5,940 bases of DNA from Bacillota bacterium (lineage in GTDB: Bacteria; Bacillota; Clostridia; Lutisporales; Lutisporaceae): NCBI GenBank assembly GCA_023405875.1, contig JAEXXN010000388.1, forward strand, positions 1 to 5,940. The letters are read 5' to 3'. The notes below the pieces were generated by a model that saw nothing but the letters and a program-made list of their open reading frames with translations, made no database searches and was not told where the DNA came from. The translations under genes were made by a program, and so were the position numbers. Positions 1 to 5,361 of the stretch are shown piece after piece. Every line of letters begins with the position of its first letter. Within the stretch, counting starts at the first letter, position 1.

Positions 1-13
1 CGGTTTAGAACCG
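1..13 (-). terminator. Possible partial terminator hairpin at the window edge
   Basis: The first 13 bases form an inverted repeat, CGGTT and AACCG around a 3-base loop, 35 nt beyond the stop codon of the small minus-strand gene. Read on the minus strand, the bases before it are GGGAA, so the stem could lengthen to about 10 bp if the unseen bases to the left are complementary. No T-run is visible because the window ends here. The position fits a terminator, but only half of the structure can be seen. Confidence 0.3.
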
Positions 14-47
14 TTCCCTACGTATGCTCCATTCCTGAACGCCGCCC

Positions 48-206
48 CTAATGCCAGCTGCCGTCAGTTTTGTTTCGCTTGTACGCTACAAGCACCACCT
101 CGCCGCCAAGCTGTTCCCCAAGCTCATTTTCAAATTCGGTGAGCAATTGTGCTGCCTTTTTGTTTTCCTTAACCTCTGCCAACTGGAAATGTTCCTCCAT
201 ATCCAT
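48..206 (-). CDS. Small acidic protein of unknown function, 52 residues
   Basis: This is a complete small ORF on the minus strand, starting MDMEEHFQLAEVKEN and ending NKTDGSWH. A strong GGGAGG ribosome site (214-219) lies 7 nt upstream of the ATG, which is the main reason to call it a gene. The first 35 residues are Glu/Lys-rich and likely helical; a short hydrophobic strand EVVLVAYKR (residues 36-44) follows, then a polar tail. There is no signal peptide, membrane segment or metal motif. A second in-frame ATG two codons later could also serve as the start. I do not recognise the family. It is transcribed away from the HIT gene across a 379-nt divergent gap. The gene is likely real because of the ribosome site and the sensible amino-acid composition, but its function is open. 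Confidence 0.62.
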   Translation of the reverse strand: MDMEEHFQLAEVKENKKAAQLLTEFENELGEQLGGEVVLVAYKRNKTDGSWH

Positions 207-585
207 TTTTATTCCTCCCATGCGATATATTCTAATCTGCGTTTCATTTTATTCTCTGCTGTTTTTATTAAAATATGTAGTTACCCGGGAGAGTAATCCA
301 ATCAGTTGAGCTGGCTGATTCCGGTTGCCGGAGCTTGCTCCCGGCACTAAAATAGCATAGTAAAGCGGTCAGGGACGAAACAAGGCTCCTGACTTAATCG
401 GCATTGGAATGTCAGTAATTGTAGTAAAATGTCGACAAATATTGTTGCCTGTTGGTGGAGATATCAGTCAACTCGTAGCTTTCTGTGAGTTATAATTGGA
501 TTAAGAATTTGGTAGAATTATGAATATATCAATTTTTAAGAGTAAGTTATAACTAGAACTGAGTTTAAACTGGGAGGATGATATA
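207..585. other. Divergent intergenic region between the small gene and the HIT gene
   Basis: No convincing gene is visible. The left part (207-300) is AT-rich and should hold the control region of the small minus-strand gene; no clear -35/-10 pair was found there. The middle (300-393) is GC-richer and holds three hairpins, listed separately. The right part (395-585) is AT-rich again. A perfect TATAAT occurs at 491-496 and could be a -10 box for the HIT gene, but no good -35 lies 17 nt upstream. A similar word, AGTTATAACT, recurs at 545-554. The only firm element is the HIT ribosome site GGGAGG at 572-577. Confidence 0.6.
300..393. other. Cluster of three potential stem-loops
   Basis: Three inverted repeats follow one another. 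AATCAG (300-305) pairs with CTGATT (315-320). GCCG-GAG (327-333) pairs with CTC-C-CGGC (338-345) with one bulged C and a CTTG tetraloop. GTCAGG (368-373) pairs with CCTGAC (388-393). None is followed by a T-run on either strand, so they are not ordinary intrinsic terminators. The block is GC-richer than the DNA on both sides. It could be a structured leader, a small RNA or a degenerate palindromic repeat element; the sequence does not decide between these. Confidence 0.35.
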
Positions 586-1020
586 ATGGAAGGCTGTATT
601 TTCTGCAAGATTATAAAGGGAGAATTAGAAAGCAGCATAGTATATCAAGATGATAAGTGCACAGCTTTTATGGATATTCAACCGGTGAATGTTGGACATG
701 TCCTTATCATACCTAACAAGCATGTTGAATTGATCTGCGATCTGGAAGATGATATAGTTAAGCAAATGTTTGTTATAGCTAAACAGATAAACAAAGCAAT
801 CAGAAACTCATCAATCAGATGTGAAGGGATTAATTATTTTCTTGCTGACGGAGAAGCAGCATTCCAAGAAGTTTTTCATACTCATCTTCATTGTTTTCCC
901 AGGTTCAAGAATGATGGATTTGAATTGAAATTTAGCGATGAATACTATAACAAGCCGGCAAGAAAGGAATTGGATAATATGGCAATTGAGATAAAGCGCA
1001 ATATTACTGGTAATGAATAA
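586..1020 (+). CDS. HIT-family (histidine triad) nucleotide hydrolase
   Basis: HIT proteins are cytoplasmic enzymes that cleave nucleoside phosphoramidates, dinucleoside polyphosphates or related nucleotide conjugates. The 144-residue product has the usual length and order: a CIFC zinc-type motif at residues 4-7, the strand VGHVLIIPNKHVE (36-48), and the triad FQEVFHTHLHCFPR (93-106). H98, H100 and H102 form the triad, with H100 expected to be the nucleophile. H46 and the two cysteines match the structural zinc site of Hint-type members. The triad is slightly unusual, with Thr and Cys where hydrophobic residues are typical (His-x-His-x-His). The start is supported by GGGAGG at 572-577, 8 nt upstream. 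The gene stands alone: a 176-nt gap separates it from the next start and there is no matching pathway gene nearby. The family call is firm, but the exact substrate cannot be told from sequence. Confidence 0.93.
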   Translation: MEGCIFCKIIKGELESSIVYQDDKCTAFMDIQPVNVGHVLIIPNKHVELICDLEDDIVKQMFVIAKQINKAIRNSSIRCEGINYFLADGEAAFQEVFHTHLHCFPRFKNDGFELKFSDEYYNKPARKELDNMAIEIKRNITGNE

Positions 1021-1196
1021 TATATTTTATTTTAGGGCAAGTCAGGAGGGATGCCATATATCACATAGCAATGCTCTCACCCTATGGCACGGAGCGTTAC
1101 CAAAGAGACGAGCTGTTCGGATCCGGTTCAGGGACGTCGTGAGTGCGGAAGAGTTATCTGACATACGGCATTAGAAAGTATACAAGGAGCATTGTT
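1021..1196. other. Noncoding spacer with GC-rich dyad segments
   Basis: This spacer between the HIT gene and the orphan gene is clearly richer in G+C than either neighbour, especially 1081-1145. TGCCATA (1052-1058) can pair with TATGGCA (1083-1089). A second dyad spans 1107-1138: GACG with CGTC, then CTG with CAG, around the palindrome CGGATCCG (1118-1125). No T-run follows either one, so neither is a standard terminator. The reading frame of the next gene is open back to a GTG at 1143, but that stretch is better read as noncoding. Confidence 0.45.
1184..1189 (+). promoter_or_regulatory. Ribosome binding site that fixes the start of the orphan gene
   Basis: AAGGAG lies 7 nt before the ATG at 1197, an ideal Bacillota arrangement. 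The longer in-frame alternative, GTG at 1143, has no such site and lies in the GC-rich spacer. This argues for the 203-residue form over the 221-residue form. Confidence 0.8.
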
Positions 1197-1808
1197 ATGA
1201 ACAGATACGAAATTGAGTTACGATTCTATAGTGTCGTGAAGGGCAATCTGAGTGTTCCTGACTTTGAACATTGGGTCTACGATTTTGATGAAGAACAAAT
1301 TGATGAGTATTTTGGGAAGGGCTTTTATTTTGAATTAGCAAGTTTGAACTATAAAGATAAATTTATAATTAACAAATTGAAGGCTTTATTGTTCACCAAG
1401 ATACCTTTCGGAAAATTTGAAGAGATCAAAATCAGAGATATATTAAATAGTATTATTGATGATAATCAGGATTTAGTTGAATTACTAGAAGCGGTATATG
1501 ACCTATACTGTGATGGTTATTCATTTCTAAGGTATATTGGCTTGGCTTATGTTTTCTATGGCATGCCTGGAGAACATAGTACTTATTCGTTTGATGAGAA
1601 GGCAATAATAAACCTGAAAAATGAAGCAAATAGAATTTTATCTTTTTTGGATGAAGGTAAAATTATTATTACTGGTGAGTATGAATATGATGACAATAGA
1701 ATAGAAGAAGAAAAGCTTGAATTGCATAGCCTTGAGAAAATGTATACTGAGCCAAAGAAAAGTATTTTGAATAGGATTGTTAGGAAGATTTGCCGTACAA
1801 TGAGATAA
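1197..1808 (+). CDS. Acidic orphan protein, possibly of an immunity-protein-like family
   Basis: The 203-residue product is soluble, with no signal peptide or membrane segment. Visible features are an N-terminal SVPDFEHWVYDFDEEQ block (residues 19-34), the stretch FYFELASLNYKDK (43-55), a middle block beginning LLEAVYDLYCDGYSFLRYIG, and a late segment GKIIITGEYEYDD. The body is strongly acidic, but the last 20 residues are basic (KKSILNRIVRKICRTMR). The pattern of a conserved D-F-E-x-W-V-Y block followed by E-L-x-S-x-N-Y-K-D-K resembles small hypothetical proteins of Bacillota that I loosely associate with toxin-immunity or SMI1-like neighbourhoods. That link is from memory and unverified, and no toxin gene is visible here. 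The coding DNA is AT-rich and flanked on both sides by GC-richer noncoding DNA. The gene is convincing but its function is unknown. Confidence 0.8.
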   Translation: MNRYEIELRFYSVVKGNLSVPDFEHWVYDFDEEQIDEYFGKGFYFELASLNYKDKFIINKLKALLFTKIPFGKFEEIKIRDILNSIIDDNQDLVELLEAVYDLYCDGYSFLRYIGLAYVFYGMPGEHSTYSFDEKAIINLKNEANRILSFLDEGKIIITGEYEYDDNRIEEEKLELHSLEKMYTEPKKSILNRIVRKICRTMR

Positions 1809-1813
1809 TAATG

Positions 1814-1925
1814 CACTCATGCTCGGTACACAGGGGAAGGGCAAGAGCATGCGTGGGTTGAGCGTTGCTACATTCCTTCAATCGAAGCGGAGTTCTGCTA
1901 TATCTCACTACCTTCCCAGTTTTTT
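1814..1925 (+). other. Structured noncoding segment with possible pseudoknot and T-run
   Basis: Six bases after the orphan gene stops, CACTCATGCTC (1814-1824) pairs along all 11 positions (one G-T wobble) with GAGCATGCGTG (1845-1855), leaving a 20-nt loop. That loop contains GGGAAGG (1834-1840), which is complementary to CCTTCCC (1911-1917). The second arm sits 2 nt before a six-T run (1920-1925). A small hairpin AGCGG/CTGCT (1886-1899) lies between them. The layout could be a pseudoknot, a switching structure or a complex terminator. The 11-bp hairpin alone lacks a following T-run, so it is not a simple terminator. From 1926 to 2041 the DNA is AT-rich, with no clear promoter or other element. 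Confidence 0.35.
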
Positions 1926-2041
1926 GCTTATAACTTTTTTAATATGTATGTTAAGAATATTTGTTGGAGAATAATTCATAGAAATTTCGTTTTGTGGTGC
2001 TGCCTAGAGGTCAATTAGTATAAGATCGGGGCTGAGATTTT

Positions 2042-2935
2042 ATGGAAAGATTTATGATCGGTCAATTTGGAAAGTTTGATTACAAGAAGCAGTTAAGGGA
2101 TTTTAAAGATAATTTCTATGGAGTTGAAGCATGCCTTTTTGAGAACCATTCAGACATTATCGATTTAGTTAATGAAGCAGCTAAGGCGCACTTCCATATA
2201 GGTGTTCATTTTCCGCTAAAAGCAGGTAAATGGTCGCTAAGGGACCCACAGTTTTTATCTAAAAATGACGATATCAGAAGAAGCTCATACCATTACGCAA
2301 AAGAAGAGGTCACATTTTTGGAAGGCATACGCCCAAGGTATATATTATTCCATTATCCTAAACCGGTGATACTGGACGAAGCTGTTGACTGGTCGAATTG
2401 GCGGTTTGAAGATGCTACAGAATATTATTTTCAATCAGAGTATACCTTTGAAGAATTCAAGGCAAAAAGTGAAGAATTATTCGGGTGGCTGGATTCTACA
2501 TTCACAAATAATAGCATTATACCTGTACTGGAATTAGATGCTTTAAACAAGTACATATATGACACTGACTTGCTTGAAGCTCTGCTGGAAAGATATCCAA
2601 GCATTAAACTTTGTTTGGATATAGGCCGTCTTCATCTGCAAGACAAGCTGGATACAGCTTTTAATTCATTTGAGGTCACAAGGAAATATGCAAAGTATGC
2701 TGAAGTTATTCATCTATGGAATGTGAAAGTAAGTAATAACCTGGAAAACGGACATTTCCCGGTATTGCCGACTCTACCGGTTGAGGATGGGTGGGCAGAC
2801 ATTGAAGCATATCTAAGAGTAATAGGTAAAGAAAGCAAAGCATGTAAGATATTATTTGAACATAGGTCGGAGTTAATAAGCGACGAAGAGCTTGACAGCT
2901 GCTATAGCTGGGTAAACACATTATTAAATGCATGA
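2042..2935 (+). CDS. Xylose-isomerase-like TIM-barrel protein (sugar phosphate isomerase/epimerase family)
   Basis: The 297-residue product has the features of the AP-endonuclease-2/xylose-isomerase-like barrel, whose members isomerise or epimerise sugars or related small molecules, or cleave DNA, using divalent metal. Strand-end motifs occur in order: FHIGVHFPL (51-59), RYILFHYPKPV (99-109), IIPVLELDAL (159-168), IKLCLDIGRLHLQ (188-200), AEVIHLWNV (220-228) and ILFEHRSEL (270-278). E164, D193, H224 and E273 are well placed as the Glu-Asp-His-Glu metal set; H198 is a further candidate. Length is normal and there is no export signal. The start is not strongly fixed: GGGG lies about 11 nt before ATG 2042, while the in-frame ATG at 2054 has only GGAAAG near it. 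The TGA lies 5 nt from the stop of the convergent phospholipase-like gene. The fold is clear, but the substrate is not: no kinase, transporter or other sugar gene sits on this strand. Confidence 0.85.
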   Translation: MERFMIGQFGKFDYKKQLRDFKDNFYGVEACLFENHSDIIDLVNEAAKAHFHIGVHFPLKAGKWSLRDPQFLSKNDDIRRSSYHYAKEEVTFLEGIRPRYILFHYPKPVILDEAVDWSNWRFEDATEYYFQSEYTFEEFKAKSEELFGWLDSTFTNNSIIPVLELDALNKYIYDTDLLEALLERYPSIKLCLDIGRLHLQDKLDTAFNSFEVTRKYAKYAEVIHLWNVKVSNNLENGHFPVLPTLPVEDGWADIEAYLRVIGKESKACKILFEHRSELISDEELDSCYSWVNTLLNA

Positions 2936-2940
2936 GCAAG

Positions 2941-3930
2941 CTACTCATATATACAATCGAAGCTTACAAATTCATTATCCAGACTGCAGTCCATTCCGGT
3001 GGAGAAGGAGCGGTTTCCGATCAGGTCCATGACCTTTTCTATTTCCGCGCCTTCGTATATATAGTCCTTGGCCGCTGTGCACAGCTTCGCCGCCTCTGCT
3101 GCCGCAGCTTCAAACATATCGGGAAAAGAAGCGGTATTCACGGATGCAGGGTCCCAAGGAAAGCTCCAGATATTGTGGAGCAGGTTCAGATAATCCCGCC
3201 CGTCGATTATTTTCAATGGAAGGATCATACTGGAGAACATGGGAAGCTTGCCCATAAGCTTCTCTATATTTTTGAGCAGCAGTTTTTTAATTCCCGTCCT
3301 GTCTCTGAGTGCTGATGAAACAGCGGATATGTCTGATATTGCTTGGCAGACCGTAGCTATATCGATGTTTTCGGAATATACCCTTTCAAGGATATTTGAG
3401 TATAATTCACCAATAGAAGCCGAAGCCTGTCTTGATACCCTTATTTTCTCAGAGGCGTTGAATTCCGGAGGCTTCAATCCAAGCTCACGCTCAAGCATCA
3501 GCACATCCAGTGCAGTTTCGAACATCCTGTGATAGCAGGTGTATTTGCCTGTGTAGCTCTCACCCTTCCGTACAAAGCCGGTTCTGTAAAATATATACGG
3601 ATGTGTGTGACAATCCAGCGCATAGTGACAAATGTATCCGTAAAGATAAGCTGTCAGGAGGCTTTTTTGATCCTCATCCGAGCCGCTTGAATATTTCAGG
3701 GCTTCAGAAATGAATTGTCCTGTTTTCGTATCATGAAGCCTATTGCCTATTTCCGGGATACCCTTACTTTTTGTCCAGGGCCAGGCACCGTAATAGAAAA
3801 GGATATCCGGACCTTGTGTTCCAAGGTTAAATGCATTTCTGAAGTCTGATATATGCTTTTTTACAGTATCATCCTCTATGAGACTTATCATTTTGCTGCC
3901 GCAAAGGTAATGGGTGATCAGTGCGGGCAT
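2941..3930 (-). CDS. Zinc-dependent phospholipase C-like protein, cytoplasmic
   Basis: The N-terminal part matches the zinc-dependent phospholipase C family, whose founding members hydrolyse phospholipid headgroups at a tri-zinc centre. Putative zinc ligands appear in the family order: H7 (ALITHYLCG), D42 (TQGPDILFY), H66, H102-x3-D106-x3-H110 (YICHYALDCHTHPYIFY), then H134-x3-E138 (YHRMFETALD). Secreted members carry a signal peptide, but this one begins MPALITHYLCG with none, so it likely acts in the cytosol and its substrate may not be membrane lipid. Residues from about 150 to 329 are helical-looking and carry no motif I recognise. The ATG at 3928-3930 is supported by GGAGGG upstream, inside the permease gene. 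Its first 62 nt overlap the 3' end of that gene, so coupled translation is likely. The family call is good, but the biological role is unknown. Confidence 0.85.
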   Translation of the reverse strand: MPALITHYLCGSKMISLIEDDTVKKHISDFRNAFNLGTQGPDILFYYGAWPWTKSKGIPEIGNRLHDTKTGQFISEALKYSSGSDEDQKSLLTAYLYGYICHYALDCHTHPYIFYRTGFVRKGESYTGKYTCYHRMFETALDVLMLERELGLKPPEFNASEKIRVSRQASASIGELYSNILERVYSENIDIATVCQAISDISAVSSALRDRTGIKKLLLKNIEKLMGKLPMFSSMILPLKIIDGRDYLNLLHNIWSFPWDPASVNTASFPDMFEAAAAEAAKLCTAAKDYIYEGAEIEKVMDLIGNRSFSTGMDCSLDNEFVSFDCIYE

Positions 3931-5107
3931 CCTTATCCCTCCTCAAGGCCAAAGCCCGTATTGAGCCCATCCTGAATACATATGTGAATATCACCAGCAG
4001 CAGGGCCAGAAGCATAACTGACGGAGTAAGCACCGATATCCCGTATATGTCGGCCAGACGGCCTATTCCTGAAGGAATGAAGAAGCCGCTCAGCCCTGCA
4101 AATACCGATATGAAGCCTGCAGCTATTCCTGATTTTCCTGGGAAATGTGCAGTTACTATCGCCATTGCAGTCGGGAACTGTCCGGAGCATAAGAACCCCA
4201 GCAGTGCAATGAGAAGCAATGTCCAGCCGCCTTGGGGGAGCAGCCTCCAAAGGACAGATAACAGCAAGGTTCCGGTGCTTGCAGCCAACAGGTAGTTGGT
4301 CAGCCCGATACGGTCTGCTATTTTACCCGAAAACAGCCTTCCTATGGTCAATGCCAGCCAGAATACTGTAGCGGTAAAGGATGCAGGTATAAAGCTGTCC
4401 GGAAGGGTGGTGCTCCAGAATACTGTGATCCAGCCTCCGGTAGAGACTTCAACCCCCACATAGAAAAACATAGCAAGCCCGGCTACCCAAAGGAAAGGGC
4501 TTGTGATGGGATTGGAGCTGCTTTCAGGGATACTGTCCCGGCAATTATTTGTATTTTTATGCTCGTCTATCCTGAAGCGGAGCAGCAGTATGCTTACTAT
4601 GACCGGAAGAATGAGCGCCAGACCGAAGCTGTATCTCCAATTACCCAGATACACAGTGCAGAAAAAGGCGATGAGAGGTGCGACTATTGCGCCTACACCG
4701 TAAAAGAAGTGAACAAAATTCATATCGCTTCCTTTGTTTTCATCCGAGGAATCCGCACAAAGCACATTTATGCCTAATTCATATATTCCATAGCCAAAGC
4801 CGGTTATAAGATTTAATATATACAGGGAAATATAGCTTCCCGCGAGCATACAACCGAGAAGACCGGTAATTATCAAGGCGCTCCCGGCCAGCATAAAAGC
4901 TCTTTTTCCTGTTCTGTTTATCAGATACCCGCCAATCAGAGAAGTAACAAGCAGTCCGATGAACTGCCCCGAAAGCAGCATCCCTCCCTGACTGTAGCTG
5001 ATAGCTATATCGGTACGTACTGCTGGAAGCAAGGGACCCATTATATTTGCAATTATTCCTACTGCGATAAAACCTATGTACTGTACAAGCTTGGATGCAT
5101 GCCTCAA
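3869..5107 (-). CDS. MFS transporter, fucose-permease-like (FHS-type)
   Basis: This is a 412-residue integral membrane permease with about 12 hydrophobic segments, split by a hydrophilic central loop (roughly residues 178-204). MFS motif A occurs after the second helix (GGYLINRTGKR, 59-69) and its half-repeat appears at GRLFSGKIADRIG (256-268). NFVHFFYGVGAIVAP (130-144) and YVGVEVSTGGW (216-226) are typical of the fucose/glucose-mannose proton symporter branch, so a sugar or related solute is the best guess. The start is TTG, backed by a GGGGTG site 6 nt upstream. The next in-frame Met (residue 23) lies within the first helix, so it would be too late. The C-terminal 20 residues are hydrophilic and charged, and are encoded out of frame by the beginning of the phospholipase-like gene. 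That tail may be a read-on extension after loss of an earlier stop. The gene is first in a probable two-gene operon with the phospholipase-like protein. Confidence 0.88.
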   Translation of the reverse strand: MRHASKLVQYIGFIAVGIIANIMGPLLPAVRTDIAISYSQGGMLLSGQFIGLLVTSLIGGYLINRTGKRAFMLAGSALIITGLLGCMLAGSYISLYILNLITGFGYGIYELGINVLCADSSDENKGSDMNFVHFFYGVGAIVAPLIAFFCTVYLGNWRYSFGLALILPVIVSILLLRFRIDEHKNTNNCRDSIPESSSNPITSPFLWVAGLAMFFYVGVEVSTGGWITVFWSTTLPDSFIPASFTATVFWLALTIGRLFSGKIADRIGLTNYLLAASTGTLLLSVLWRLLPQGGWTLLLIALLGFLCSGQFPTAMAIVTAHFPGKSGIAAGFISVFAGLSGFFIPSGIGRLADIYGISVLTPSVMLLALLLVIFTYVFRMGSIRALALRRDKDARTDHPLPLRQQNDKSHRG

Positions 5108-5119
5108 TCAATTCACCCC
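5105..5119 (-). promoter_or_regulatory. Ribosome site and TTG start of the permease
   Basis: On the minus strand GGGGTG (5114-5119) is followed after 6 nt by TTG (5105-5107). No ATG in this frame lies nearby. An overlapping TTG 4 nt upstream (ending at 5111) is in another frame with no transporter sequence, so the TTG at 5107 is the best start. Confidence 0.65.
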
Positions 5120-5149
5120 ATTAATAGTATTGAGATTTCAATAGACATC

Positions 5150-5185
5150 TTGTAAGATTATTTCAGTCTGAATCAACTCTTACAA
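5150..5185. promoter_or_regulatory. Operator-like inverted repeat around the permease promoter
   Basis: TTGTAAGA (5150-5157) and TCTTACAA (5178-5185) are perfect 8-bp inverted copies, 28 bp centre to centre. One arm covers the proposed -35 box and the other begins at the last base of the proposed -10 box and runs toward the start point. A dimeric repressor binding either or both arms would block the promoter. No regulator gene is in view. The DNA could also form a 20-nt-loop hairpin, but the arms mostly lie outside the predicted transcript, so an operator is the likelier reading. Confidence 0.45.
5157..5185 (-). promoter_or_regulatory. Probable sigma-A promoter of the permease-phospholipase operon
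   Basis: On the minus strand TTGTAA (5180-5185, 4 of 6 to the -35 consensus) is followed by an exact 17-nt spacer and AATAAT (5157-5162, 5 of 6 to the -10 consensus). Transcription would start near 5150, giving a leader of about 43 nt before the TTG start. It is the best promoter match noticed in the window. Confidence 0.5.
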
Positions 5186-5206
5186 AATGTTTCCTTAATT
5201 TTCATT

Positions 5207-5247
5207 GAATTCGCGCGATACCCTGATGGAATACCATAAGCGCGTTC
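5207..5247. repeat. Bulged inverted repeat in the divergent control region
   Basis: GAA-TT-CGCGC (5207-5216) is the inverted match of GCGCGTTC (5240-5247) if the TT is bulged out. Between the arms the word ATACC occurs twice (5218-5222 and 5231-5235). This GC patch stands in otherwise AT-rich DNA, upstream of both divergent genes. It could be a second regulator site or a chance feature. Confidence 0.25.
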
Positions 5248-5331
5248 AATATAAAACATTGTAATACTTTAAATATTATTAAGCAAGAAGAATCGGTATG
5301 GCGGCACACTGTTCAGGCGTTGGGAATAATA

Positions 5332-5342
5332 TGGTATATATT
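5332..5342 (+). promoter_or_regulatory. Possible extended -10 promoter of the SOD-like gene
   Basis: TGG followed by TATATA or TATATT (5335-5342) resembles an extended -10 element. No good -35 lies 17 nt upstream (TTCAGG at 5312-5317), and the leader before the ribosome site would be very short. The true promoter may lie elsewhere between 5245 and 5330. Confidence 0.22.
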
Positions 5343-5361
5343 GCTTTAAGGGGGTGGGTTT

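Noticed and set aside
51..309. Plus-strand ORFs of 79-81 codons opposite the small minus-strand gene
   Set aside because: Low-complexity, Phe/Ser/Cys-rich translations with no ribosome site; they are the antisense of the better-supported minus-strand gene and its leader.
300..400. tRNA gene or T-box leader in the hairpin cluster
   Set aside because: No cloverleaf, no T-loop signature and no T-box antiterminator word could be found.
1092..1163. Integron attC-type recombination site
   Set aside because: The strings GCGTTACC and GTTATCT recall attC ends, but the required GTTRRRY and RYYYAAC boxes are not present as a matching pair, and no integrase is in view.
1143..1196. GTG-initiated 18-codon extension of the orphan gene
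   Set aside because: It lacks a ribosome site and lies in GC-rich noncoding sequence; the ATG at 1197 has an ideal AAGGAG 7 nt upstream.
1814..1855. Simple intrinsic terminator of the orphan gene
   Set aside because: The 11-bp stem is strong but is followed by GGTTGAGCG, not a T-run, so it is not a standard terminator.
3933..4250. Alternative minus-strand frame inside the permease, considered as a frameshifted gene part
   Set aside because: Arg/His/Cys-rich sequence without domain features, while the permease frame is intact with its motifs throughout.
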